Positions 55,382-63,683 of a stretch of 63,683 bases of DNA are shown piece by piece. The stretch lies in the NCBI GenBank assembly GCA_964454745.1, contig CAYVUI010000004.1:1-63683 (forward strand), read 5' to 3'. Position 1 is the stretch's first letter. The number at the start of each line of letters is the position of its first letter. The notes below the pieces were generated by a model that saw nothing but the letters and a program-made list of their open reading frames with translations, was not told where the DNA came from and searched no databases. A program made the position numbers and the translations under genes. The stretch comes from CAYVUI01 sp964454745 (GTDB lineage: Bacteria > Planctomycetota > Phycisphaerae > Sedimentisphaerales > Anaerohalosphaeraceae).

Positions 55382-57766
55382 ATGAAGAATCGTTTTGTTG
55401 TATTTCTGGCTGCTTTCTGGTTTGTTTTCGCGTCCTGGGCAGATTTTTCTGCGGCTTTGGGGGCTGTGGAGCCCGGGGAAAATCCGGACTCCGTATTTGA
55501 AGAGGTGTTGACACTTTTGGACCTTGACAGAGGAGAACTTGGAAGGGTAAAAGAGTTTTACCAGGAAGGGAAGAGTGAGGCCGCATTTGAGGAGTATAAG
55601 CGGATTCTTGTCAGGAAGGTGGCCGGTTTCGAGCCGGTGGAGAATTTCAGTTACTGGCTGCACGCTCCGGCGAATGCTGATGAACTGCTCGAAGGGGTGC
55701 TGACGACAAAACAGTACGGCAAGAACATGCAAACGACGGCAAAAATTGGAAAGCCGGGAGAGGTAGCATGGTACAGGGTTCCCGGGGATGGCTATACGAC
55801 TTTGCTTCGGGATATTACGACACTGCACTGGATCACAAAGCTGGCCGAGAAATATGAAAAGACCGGGGAGGTTCGTTATCTCGATGCGTGGCAGGGCTAC
55901 TGGTCGGACTTTGTGCAAAACTGGCCGGGGGCGTTTTCCCGGGCCAGGAGCAACCCGAAGATCATGGGGTTGGTGGAGAAAAATTCGATCTTATGGAGTG
56001 AGATCGCCTTGTATATCGGCTGGAGGCTCGAGACGTTTGTGCAGGGGTTTAACGCGGTCTGTCACCGCGCTGCGCAAGACGGGAAGCTGGATGCGATCGA
56101 TAATCAAAAACTCGCGATGCTTTTGGTTCACCTGGATACATTTGAGGCCGCGAAGGGCATCAAGTGGATTGAACGCGACGGCGGGGTGCCCAATCAGCGG
56201 GTTCACTGTGCAACATCCATGTTTGAACTGGGCGTATATCTCAATGACTTTAAAAATTCCGCAAAGTGGCGACAGCTTGGCATCATGGAAGTCCAGCGAA
56301 GCGGGTTTCTTCCGGACGGTACCGACATGGAGCAGAGCCTCAATTACAATAAAGGCCTTCCGGTTACAATATCAAAATTCCTCGAAATGTCACACAACCT
56401 GCCTGGATCTGAAAAAGGACCGTGGCTCGAAAATCTCAGGTACATGTACAAATACAGGTACTATTATCTTCATGCAATTGCCAAGCCCAATGGCGCCCAG
56501 CCGATCATCGGTAAAAACAATACCTGGCGGCAATACGGCGAAACTGAGCAGTATATGCCCGGCCTTTCGCCTGCCGATGAAGCCAAAAAGATAAAGGATT
56601 TCTCGCTGATTCCCTTATCTAAAACCATTAAGGATTATGTCTATCAAAAGAGGGACACGGACCCGCCGGCTTTCAACTCCATTTATTTTCCTTACGGGGG
56701 ATATGTGGTGATACGAGACGGTTGGGCGCCGCAAAGCCTGTATGTTTTTATGAAAACTTCCCGCCCCGGCAACGGGCACATGCGTGAAGGGGGCAACGGC
56801 ATAGAGCTTTCGGCATACGGGCAGAACCTGGTCGTCAATTCCGGCGGAGAACCGTATAACCCGGATTCAAAGTATAATGGATACTGGCATTCAACGCTTG
56901 CCCATAACTCGATCAGCGTGGACGGCTACAGCCAGGACCTGCGGCACAATGCCGAGATTCCGGTGGTCTACAAAGAACCCATCAAAGCCAGGTTCCTTGC
57001 AGGGGAGAACGTGGTCTTTGCCGAGGGGAAATTCGAAGGCGCATACAGTGGATGGAATTTTAATAAGCATGGAACTATGGCTCCGCAAATCCACAAAATA
57101 CCACACGATCCTGTCATTGAGGATGTTACACATGAAAGGCAGATTCTTTTCCTGAAAAAAGAAAAGATGTGGATTATAACGGATATCGTAAACAGTACCG
57201 AGGAACACAATTTCACGCAAAGCTGGCTTCTAAGTCCGGAATACAGACCGGAGGATGTCCAGATCGGTAAAAGCAGTGTGAAAACCAATCGTTCAAACAG
57301 TGTCAATTTCTGTCTCTACCAGTTTGGCATTGAGGACCTGGATTATTCAAAGCCGTACGGCGTTTTTGAGCCCGACCGGATCCTCGGCTGGGTCGGTAAA
57401 TACGTTGATCAGGAAAAGGATATCTTTACCCCTGCCGTCAACCTGCTTGCCCGGTGGCAGGGCCGGGGCAAACAAATCCTGATTACGGTCGTGGTGCCGT
57501 ATCGACAGTCCAGCCCGGTTAAGACGATCAAGTCTTTCGAGACAGGCTTTGAAGTAAGACAAACCAATGGGCAGACCGTGTCCTATCGATATTTCCCCAA
57601 AGGCAATATCGAAGCAAAGCTCAGTGCCTCGAATTGTCAGTTTGTTCTTACACGTCAGGGAGGGTATGAAGTCACCGGCGATGGCAAAAAGAATGACGTC
57701 TTGATTCCGAAATTATTCAAATGGGAAAATACAAAAGACGGTCAAGTGCCTGTATATGAAAAATAA
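55382..57766 (+). CDS. heparinase II/III-family polysaccharide lyase without dockerin tail
   Basis: A 794-residue secreted protein (signal peptide about 1-28). Helical toroid domain with GGVPNQRVHC and TDMEQSLNYN, then beta-sandwich with FNSIYFPYGGYVVIRDGW (near residue 432), GHMREGGNG and AHNSISVDGYSQ, which keeps the His that the 45966 paralogue has lost. It ends shortly after the sandwich, with no InlB, dockerin-like or PEP-CTERM segment, so it may be periplasmic or released while its relatives are surface-bound. The predicted reaction is beta-elimination of a uronate-containing glycan. Confidence 0.87.
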   Translation: MKNRFVVFLAAFWFVFASWADFSAALGAVEPGENPDSVFEEVLTLLDLDRGELGRVKEFYQEGKSEAAFEEYKRILVRKVAGFEPVENFSYWLHAPANADELLEGVLTTKQYGKNMQTTAKIGKPGEVAWYRVPGDGYTTLLRDITTLHWITKLAEKYEKTGEVRYLDAWQGYWSDFVQNWPGAFSRARSNPKIMGLVEKNSILWSEIALYIGWRLETFVQGFNAVCHRAAQDGKLDAIDNQKLAMLLVHLDTFEAAKGIKWIERDGGVPNQRVHCATSMFELGVYLNDFKNSAKWRQLGIMEVQRSGFLPDGTDMEQSLNYNKGLPVTISKFLEMSHNLPGSEKGPWLENLRYMYKYRYYYLHAIAKPNGAQPIIGKNNTWRQYGETEQYMPGLSPADEAKKIKDFSLIPLSKTIKDYVYQKRDTDPPAFNSIYFPYGGYVVIRDGWAPQSLYVFMKTSRPGNGHMREGGNGIELSAYGQNLVVNSGGEPYNPDSKYNGYWHSTLAHNSISVDGYSQDLRHNAEIPVVYKEPIKARFLAGENVVFAEGKFEGAYSGWNFNKHGTMAPQIHKIPHDPVIEDVTHERQILFLKKEKMWIITDIVNSTEEHNFTQSWLLSPEYRPEDVQIGKSSVKTNRSNSVNFCLYQFGIEDLDYSKPYGVFEPDRILGWVGKYVDQEKDIFTPAVNLLARWQGRGKQILITVVVPYRQSSPVKTIKSFETGFEVRQTNGQTVSYRYFPKGNIEAKLSASNCQFVLTRQGGYEVTGDGKKNDVLIPKLFKWENTKDGQVPVYEK

Positions 57767-57777
57767 GGAGACTGAAC

Positions 57778-59079
57778 TTGACAATACTATCCAGGAAAAA
57801 GTACGAAGAAAAAATCGCATCGACACGTGACTCGCGCATGCAGTGGTGGCGAGAGGCTCGTTTTGGCATGTTTGTCCACTACGGCTTGTATTCGCACATT
57901 GCCAGGCACGAGTGGGTAATGGCGAAGGAGAATATCCCGGTCAATGAATATGAGAAATTTACCCAGTCATTTCATACGAAACCGGATGCGGCCCTGGAAT
58001 GGGCCTCCCTTGCGCAAAAAGCAGGCATGAAGTACATGGTCCTTACTACCAGGCACCATGAAGGCTTTAGCCTGTGGAACTCCAAAGCCAACCCGTACAA
58101 TTCAGTCAATTACGGCCCCAAACGGGACCTCGTGGCCGAGTATGTCGACGCCTGCCGTAAGTTCGGCCTGAAAATCGGCTTCTACTCCTCTCTCATGGAC
58201 TGGCATCATCCGGATGGATACCGCTGTGCTTATGATAATCAGGCCCGTTCGCGTTTTAATCAATATATTATAGACCTGAATACGGAACTTCTCAGCAATT
58301 ATGGAAAAATTGATATCCTCTGGTATGATGTGCCCCGGCCCATGGAGTCCTGGGAAGGCTGGAACTCGCTCGAAATGAACCAGAAAATGCGTGACCTTCA
58401 GCCGGATATCATCATCAACGACCGCAGCCGGCTGGATGAAGATTTCGGTACCCCCGAGGAGCATATTTCACCCTCAGACCGCGACTGGGAGGCCTGCATG
58501 ACCTTTAACGGCATCAGCTGGGGGTATGTGGACAGTCAGCAGGCCAGGCCCTACAGTTACAATGCCCAGCAGATTCTCAAGATGTTATCGATTTCCGCCG
58601 GCCAGGGCGGCAACCTGCTGCTCAATATCGGCCCTGCCCCCGATGGCTCCGTTCCATCAGAAGCACTCGAGCCCCTGGCAACCGTTGGCGACTGGCTGGC
58701 AGAAAACGGCGATGCGGTCTATGGTAAAATGTATAAACAGGGCAGCTGGGCTGCTTCCAGGTACGGCTGTAATGGTGTTTCATATGCTACGAGCAATGGA
58801 AAATCGGTCTATTTATGGGTGACGATTTGGCCTGCCGACGGTCACATGGGTATTGGCGGATACTTCAGTTCTCCCAAAGCGGTCCGTTTGCTCAAGGACG
58901 GTACGCCGGTTGAATTCGAATATATTCAAGAGCAGCAGCGCATCCTGCTGAAAAACCTGCCTGCAAAGGCTCCGGATGCACACGCGGGTGTCACCGTGAT
59001 TGAGATGGAATTTGACGAGATTCCAGGGTATAAACGGTGCAGTCATTATCCGCAAATCAATTTAGACGTATTTCCATAA
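57778..59079 (+). CDS. alpha-L-fucosidase, GH29
   Basis: A 433-residue GH29 enzyme. It has WWREARFGMFVHYGLYS at the start, the GMKYMVLTTRHHEGFSLW histidine block, GFYSSLMDWHHPDG, and the nucleophile Asp in DILWYD (residue 184). It lacks a signal peptide, so it should remove alpha-fucosyl units in the cytoplasm. The start is a TTG with AAGGAG upstream, 11 bp after the lyase gene. The acid/base Glu is not fixed in GH29 and I cannot name it. Its presence points to fucose in the target glycan. Confidence 0.92.
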   Translation: MTILSRKKYEEKIASTRDSRMQWWREARFGMFVHYGLYSHIARHEWVMAKENIPVNEYEKFTQSFHTKPDAALEWASLAQKAGMKYMVLTTRHHEGFSLWNSKANPYNSVNYGPKRDLVAEYVDACRKFGLKIGFYSSLMDWHHPDGYRCAYDNQARSRFNQYIIDLNTELLSNYGKIDILWYDVPRPMESWEGWNSLEMNQKMRDLQPDIIINDRSRLDEDFGTPEEHISPSDRDWEACMTFNGISWGYVDSQQARPYSYNAQQILKMLSISAGQGGNLLLNIGPAPDGSVPSEALEPLATVGDWLAENGDAVYGKMYKQGSWAASRYGCNGVSYATSNGKSVYLWVTIWPADGHMGIGGYFSSPKAVRLLKDGTPVEFEYIQEQQRILLKNLPAKAPDAHAGVTVIEMEFDEIPGYKRCSHYPQINLDVFP

Positions 59080-59115
59080 ACAGAAAATGTCCACCACAAA
59101 GCAAAAGAAGGCAAG

Positions 59116-61815
59116 ATGATGAAGAGTATACAAATTAGCGTCCTGATGACAGTTGTTCTCTCTATAGTGACGGTTCAAATCCATGCGGATGTACACAGTA
59201 TCCTCGATCAGCATCAGGCGGTACTCGAGATGGAGCCTGTCGGTTACTGGCCGGCGGATGACGGGGACGGTGACCGACTTCACGACCTCTCCGGCAATGA
59301 AAATCATGGCATATTGTACCATGTCCCCTGGGAGAACGGCCTGCTCGATTTTACCGGTGCGTATCAATGGGCCGAGATTCCATATCATCCCCAATATCAG
59401 TCTAAAGACTTTTCGATTGGCGGCTGGGTTTTCACACGCACAAAGATATATGGAGGGCTTTATCCCGGCCGGGCGGGCATGATTTTTATTGGGAATGCAT
59501 ATCATCGTTCCGGATATACCCTTGATACGCTCTATGCGGATCCTGTTCTTGTTAAGAAAAGTAATTGGACCGTCGCGGGCGGGACAGAACAAGGCATGAG
59601 CCTGTGTATCCAAAAGGACGAATTGATTGATATCATCAGCGGGGGCAAAAGCGATGCATTGGGTACCAGGGCAGGGGGGACCGCAGTTACCCTCGGGCAA
59701 TGGCAGCATATTCTCTATACCTACCAGGCGGGCAGGCCGATTGAAGGGGGACAAGAGTGGAAATCCAGGCTTACTGACCAGGTGTACTATGGGGCAGGAA
59801 TCGGGAAGGTGTATGTCAACGGTCAGTTGACGGCGTTTGCCGAAGGAGTTGATTTCACGCAGAGGGAGATGCGTTTTCTGATTGGAAGTGACGCGGTCTG
59901 GTGGCTTCAGTCGGATCAATCCGGTTCTCTCAACGGCTCGATACGGGACATCGTCATGTTTGACCGTGCCTTGTCTGCCCGGCAGGTCGAGAGCCTTTAC
60001 AGTAAGACCCACCCGACAATCAAACCTGCGGTATTCCCTGACGATGCAATCATTGTCAAGGGCAAACAGGTGACACTTGCACAACTGTACAGCTTGCCGG
60101 CTGAGCAGCGCCGCCTCGCACTGGAGGAAATCGAAAAACGGCAATCCGCGGAAATTCAAAAGATGTCCGCTGAACTGCTGCCGGTTTTGCAGCAAGCCGT
60201 AAAAGACTGGCAGACCTGCCGCGCTGCCGTAACCCTGCTGGACCGGCTGGAAAGTATAAAGGCCGATGCCGTGTTAAGCCAGTGCCTGCCTCAATTGATG
60301 AGCATACTCAAAAACAATCGTCTGCCCAAAAATGCCCGGGCAGAATCTGCACTTGCTCTGGCCCGAATGGGAGGTTCCGCCAGCCAGGCAGTGCCCGTTC
60401 TGGTAAAGACCCTGCAATCCATTTTGCAGCTTGAGGGTGTCCGCCTTCCCCGGGTCGAGGATACACTGCGTAATGCCGTAATCAGGGCCTTGCTGGACAT
60501 TGCTCCAAGGGAGGAACCGGTCCGTGCCGTTCTCGGGTCCGCACTGGCCAAACCGGTGCTTGATTGGGTCGACTTGTCCGGCCCGAATTGGAATGATGTA
60601 AGAGGCAAGGTTCAAGCCGGCCGGTATATGGACGCCCTTGATGCCTATCGGACGTTGCCGGGAAAGCAGCGCGAAAATTTCTTTTCCTATGGAGACCCGC
60701 ACCGCGACAATCGAGGCGATGGCCACGATCACTCGTACACCGCCGTTGCTCAGTATAATGGATGGGTTTATACCGTCGGACAGGGCAAAGGTTTCCAGGG
60801 GGTTGAGCCAATCTCTCCGCAGGAGTTTACCAGGCAGGTGAACAAATTATCCCTCGAGTATCCGGATGCTAAAAACTGGCGCAAAGCAGGCGACCCCCAT
60901 CTTTACAGGGTTAGCATCACAAAAACAGATGAGAACGGAAATGAACAAAAAGTATATCTCGAAGGAGATGGGTTTATCCTGGATGGTCATGATGCGAAAG
61001 TCCGGGGCTGGTCCATCGCTGCCGATTCGCAGGGCTATCTCCACTTGACCGGTGGCAAGCACAACAATCCCAATCCGACATACTATATCCCCGGCAGTTG
61101 GGAGAAAATGGGAGCTTCGAGGGAATACACCGATGATAATTTCCCATCCCTGCTGTATTGGGTATCGGAAAAACCCGGAGATATTACCTCTTTTCAGTTT
61201 GTCGGCCAGCGATCAAATCCGAGAAATGTTCCGGTGCCGGATGGTCTGAATTATATGGTTTTTGTCCAGGACCAAAACGGTGTACTCTATCTCTATGGGA
61301 GAATCCACGTCCAGGGCATCCAAAGCTGGGGATTGTACCGGTATGATACGAATACGAAAAGGTGGACGGCACTGGGCGGTTTTGCCCAGGATGTCGTCAA
61401 AGAATTCCCCCTCTGGGCAGACCGGCATATTGAAATGGCCTGCGACAGTTTCGCTCTTTGCACGATGCGCTGGAAGAATACGGCATCGGAAAACAGGGTT
61501 TTGGCGTGGTCGCTTCAGCCTCATTTTTATAATTACTGCCGGTCGATGTGGGGTGTAAAATTCGACCGAACGAATCGTATGCATGTGCAGGTACCCATTT
61601 TCGGGCTCGACGATCAGAATCATAATATTAACAAGGAGCTGTACGCCTATTCTGATGACGGCGGTGAAACCTTCTATCGGGCTGATGGAAGGAAACTTGC
61701 CCTGCCGCTCTCCGCCAATCCCGGACCGGGATATGCCGCGATGGAGTCGGATTCTACACGGCAATGGTGGGATCTGTGGCGATTACTGATGCGAGACGCG
61801 GGGTTGAATATATAA
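59116..61815 (+). CDS. secreted LamG + helical repeat + BNR_4-type beta-propeller protein
   Basis: An 899-residue protein with a signal peptide (about 1-26). Residues 35-300 are a LamG/concanavalin-like domain (VGYWPADDGDGDRLHDLSGN... ALSARQVESLYS). Residues 310-480 are helical, HEAT-like. Residues 525-899 carry the BNR_4 pattern: GDGHDHSYTAV, DGHDAKVRGWSIAADSQGYLH, GGKHNNPNP and LYGRIHVQG. BNR_4 propellers include the ulvan lyases of PL24/25, which use His residues in such motifs, as well as binding proteins. A lyase or glycan-binding role is therefore plausible, and a uronate-containing algal glycan is one option. The combination of the three parts is unusual to me. Confidence 0.75.
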   Translation: MMKSIQISVLMTVVLSIVTVQIHADVHSILDQHQAVLEMEPVGYWPADDGDGDRLHDLSGNENHGILYHVPWENGLLDFTGAYQWAEIPYHPQYQSKDFSIGGWVFTRTKIYGGLYPGRAGMIFIGNAYHRSGYTLDTLYADPVLVKKSNWTVAGGTEQGMSLCIQKDELIDIISGGKSDALGTRAGGTAVTLGQWQHILYTYQAGRPIEGGQEWKSRLTDQVYYGAGIGKVYVNGQLTAFAEGVDFTQREMRFLIGSDAVWWLQSDQSGSLNGSIRDIVMFDRALSARQVESLYSKTHPTIKPAVFPDDAIIVKGKQVTLAQLYSLPAEQRRLALEEIEKRQSAEIQKMSAELLPVLQQAVKDWQTCRAAVTLLDRLESIKADAVLSQCLPQLMSILKNNRLPKNARAESALALARMGGSASQAVPVLVKTLQSILQLEGVRLPRVEDTLRNAVIRALLDIAPREEPVRAVLGSALAKPVLDWVDLSGPNWNDVRGKVQAGRYMDALDAYRTLPGKQRENFFSYGDPHRDNRGDGHDHSYTAVAQYNGWVYTVGQGKGFQGVEPISPQEFTRQVNKLSLEYPDAKNWRKAGDPHLYRVSITKTDENGNEQKVYLEGDGFILDGHDAKVRGWSIAADSQGYLHLTGGKHNNPNPTYYIPGSWEKMGASREYTDDNFPSLLYWVSEKPGDITSFQFVGQRSNPRNVPVPDGLNYMVFVQDQNGVLYLYGRIHVQGIQSWGLYRYDTNTKRWTALGGFAQDVVKEFPLWADRHIEMACDSFALCTMRWKNTASENRVLAWSLQPHFYNYCRSMWGVKFDRTNRMHVQVPIFGLDDQNHNINKELYAYSDDGGETFYRADGRKLALPLSANPGPGYAAMESDSTRQWWDLWRLLMRDAGLNI

Positions 61816-61836
61816 TCGAGACATCGGGAATGCACA

Positions 61837-62970
61837 ATGAATTCAATTGAAAGAACATATTCAGCGTTTAAGCTTGATACACCCGACAGGCCGCCGATCG
61901 GTTTTTTCGCGATCGATTCAGACACCGCGGAGAAGGTGCTCGGACGGGAAACGTACTGGCGTGCCAAGGCGAAGACCAAGATCGCCCTCTGGCAGGGCAG
62001 AAGGCAGGAAGTTGTTGAGAGCCTTATCGCTGACGGCATCGAGCTGTACCAAAAGCTCGATATCATTGATATCGTTTCGGTATTTACTGCGCGTGTCCCG
62101 CGAAAAGATTATCACCCGGAAAATCCAAAGCAAATCGATCCGGAAACCTGGGAGGACAAGCAGGGCTGTGTTTATAAGTACTCCCCGGCAACGAAAGATA
62201 TCGTTATGGTCCACGATCCTCATACCTGGACCCGGGAATACAAGACACAAGACCAAATGTGGAACGGTGAAATTATCCCGCCGTGTGAATCTGAATTTGA
62301 GGCCATCGATGCACTGATCCGGGCTCTCGGAAAAGGCCGCTTTATGCTGGGGGACTGTGCGCCGCCGGTCTCCGGCTGGCTGCTGTTGGGCGGGATGGAA
62401 AGAGGCTTTCTGGAAATCGCTCAAAGGCCTGCGGATGTGAAAAAGATATACCAGTCACTGATGAAAAAGGCCATCGCCCATGAACAATTCTACATCAGGC
62501 CCGGCCAGCATGGCGTTTTGCTCGGCGAGGACTACTCCAGCACAAAAGGCCCGATGATCAGTCCCCAGACCTACCGGGATTTGTTCCTGGATGCGTATGC
62601 CCGGATGATTCATACCCTTAAAGAAATGGGGCTTCCCGTTGTTCATCATGCCTGCGGGAACAATTGGGATCTGCTGGATATTTTCGCGGATATGGGAATT
62701 GATTGTTACCAGTCGATCCAGGCGTCAGCGGGGATGGATATTGCCAAGGTGCAAAAGACACATGGCAGTCAGTTCGCGGTATGGGGCGGGGTGCGGACGG
62801 AGAATCTTACGGATGGAAATGCCGAGGATGTGCGCAGGGATGTGCGGCAATTTATGGATCAGGTCGCTCCAAATGGAGGCTGCGTGCTTGGGACGACTCA
62901 TTCGGTTTGCACGGGGACAAAGTACGAAAACTTTATGGCTCTCCTGGATGAGTTCGCCAGGCGAAGCTGA
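61837..62970 (+). CDS. URO-D superfamily protein with methyltransferase-type zinc site
   Basis: A 377-residue protein of the URO-D/MtaA/CmuA superfamily. Unlike the other two, it carries His-Ala-Cys at residues 271-273 (VVHHACGNNWDLLDIF) and cysteines at 349 and 358 (GGCVLGTTHSVC). This matches the layout of the H-x-C...C zinc site of methylcobamide:coenzyme M methyltransferases and CmuA. It also has a GDCAPPVSG loop. It ends the polysaccharide locus, 21 bp after the LamG/BNR_4 gene. I infer a corrinoid-dependent methyl transfer, perhaps removing O-methyl groups from sugars. A role in heme synthesis is unlikely. Confidence 0.83.
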   Translation: MNSIERTYSAFKLDTPDRPPIGFFAIDSDTAEKVLGRETYWRAKAKTKIALWQGRRQEVVESLIADGIELYQKLDIIDIVSVFTARVPRKDYHPENPKQIDPETWEDKQGCVYKYSPATKDIVMVHDPHTWTREYKTQDQMWNGEIIPPCESEFEAIDALIRALGKGRFMLGDCAPPVSGWLLLGGMERGFLEIAQRPADVKKIYQSLMKKAIAHEQFYIRPGQHGVLLGEDYSSTKGPMISPQTYRDLFLDAYARMIHTLKEMGLPVVHHACGNNWDLLDIFADMGIDCYQSIQASAGMDIAKVQKTHGSQFAVWGGVRTENLTDGNAEDVRRDVRQFMDQVAPNGGCVLGTTHSVCTGTKYENFMALLDEFARRS

Positions 62971-63237
62971 CGATATATAGTGCTTCCGATTGAAAATTCC
63001 CGTTTTATCCGCGGTAAATATCTTCAAAGCAATAAATTACAATTTTCATCGCGGAAATTTACTACCCACAAGGGTATATAAACCGATAAATTGCCGGGAT
63101 TTATAGAGGTAATCCTGGAAGATTTGATCAAAACGGGGAGAATGCTGATTCGCTGCGCGGCGTTTGCGGCCTTGTCGTCAAATCCACGATGCACAACCTT
63201 CGGCTCCAAGGCCAATCCTTGTCTGATACCAATCCCC
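62971..63237. other. spacer between the polysaccharide locus and the IS630 element
   Basis: About 270 bp with no convincing gene. It must contain one end of the insertion sequence, but I cannot pick a terminal inverted repeat because the other end is outside the window. Confidence 0.4.
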
Positions 63238-63683
63238 CTAAATAAATGCGCGTTCGACATATTTTGCTCGACAGATTGATTTGATTTTTCCGGGGTTCAG
63301 ACAGACTTTTTGCCATGCTTCATTGGCAGCCTGTCTTAAGTGATCATATCCTTCATAGACACGATTGGCCCAATGATGCTGCCGCAGATATTGCCAGAGT
63401 TTTTCGATGGGATTCAGTTGCGGTGAGTACGGCGGCAGCGGAAGGATGGTGACATTAGCCGGGACATGTACTTTCTGTGACATATGAAATCCCGCCTGAT
63501 CCCAAATCATAAATACATGGACATCGGGGTCCACTTCCTGTTCAAACTGTCGAAAGAAGGCATTGACGGTATCAGTATTCAGATACGGCGCTAATAGCCC
63601 CACGGTTTGTCCGGTCTGCGGACAGGCCGCCCCAAACACATACAGATATTCATATTGGGTTTGTCGCCACGCCGCCGGACGGG
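63238..63683 (-). CDS. IS630-family transposase (DDE_3), 5' part outside the window
   Basis: The reading frame enters from the window edge (RQTQYEYLYVFGAACP) and ends at 63238. It has the IS630/Tc1-mariner catalytic pieces: the second Asp in FMIWDQAGFH and the final Glu in PPYSPQLNPIEKLWQYLR. The enzyme cuts and joins DNA at TA targets. The first catalytic Asp lies beyond the edge. Whether the element is intact cannot be judged. It sits directly behind the polysaccharide locus. Confidence 0.9.
   Translation of the reverse strand, partial: RPAAWRQTQYEYLYVFGAACPQTGQTVGLLAPYLNTDTVNAFFRQFEQEVDPDVHVFMIWDQAGFHMSQKVHVPANVTILPLPPYSPQLNPIEKLWQYLRQHHWANRVYEGYDHLRQAANEAWQKVCLNPGKIKSICRAKYVERAFI

Overview
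The window looks like a chromosomal segment of a Gram-negative, PVC-type bacterium, most probably a planctomycete of the Phycisphaerae/Sedimentisphaerales kind. This is inferred from gene content, since no rRNA is present. Five secreted proteins end in PEP-CTERM sorting tails, and several others end in a single dockerin-like calcium-loop tail. There are three uroporphyrinogen-decarboxylase (URO-D) superfamily proteins, heparinase II/III-type lyases, DUF1559-like pseudopilins and outer-membrane genes (lpxB, an LpxH-like phosphoesterase, an MCE/MlaD protein, an O-antigen ligase). Two runs of exactly ten Ns (29877-29886 and 40288-40297) are assembly gaps that falsely break two genes.

Layout. 1-2400: an AT-rich polymorphic-toxin remnant, i.e. 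the tip of an RHS protein with a variable tail and a downstream membrane protein that could be its immunity protein. 2400-14440: a mixed housekeeping and cell-surface region (secreted dockerin-like proteins, O-antigen ligase with TPRs, rnpA-merR-MCE, an AhpD-like protein, a GT-B glycosyltransferase) whose intergenic spaces hold several families of hairpin repeats. 14300-18450: a candidate small RNA, a DUF3800 protein, a pseudopilin-like protein, a sigma factor with three extra helix-turn-helix segments, and a corrinoid protein. 18670-23800: a fused EtfB-EtfA flavoprotein, its quinone oxidoreductase, and lpxB. 24000-26520: three PEP-CTERM proteins. 27000-35100: a VanZ-like protein, a 163-bp MITE-like element, an LpxH-like phosphoesterase, pilT, a hybrid histidine kinase and an aminotransferase.

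35340-62970 is the most striking part: a large polysaccharide-utilisation locus. A URO-D gene and a LacI-type regulator diverge from an operator-rich 212-bp spacer. Downstream, all on the + strand, lie three modular secreted proteins that share a repeated 'LNYR...HD' module, a pseudopilin, three heparinase II/III-family proteins, a sugar isomerase/epimerase, a D-2-hydroxyacid dehydrogenase, an SSS sodium symporter, a sulfatase, a second URO-D protein, a GH29 fucosidase, a LamG/BNR_4 protein and a third URO-D protein. The inferred picture is extracellular lysis of a sulfated, fucose- and uronate-containing glycan, sodium-coupled import of the products, and intracellular desulfation, defucosylation and oxidation. 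The URO-D proteins may handle methyl groups together with a corrinoid protein such as the one at 17823-18452. No SusC/SusD pair, sulfatase-maturating enzyme or exosortase is present. The window ends inside an IS630-type transposase gene.
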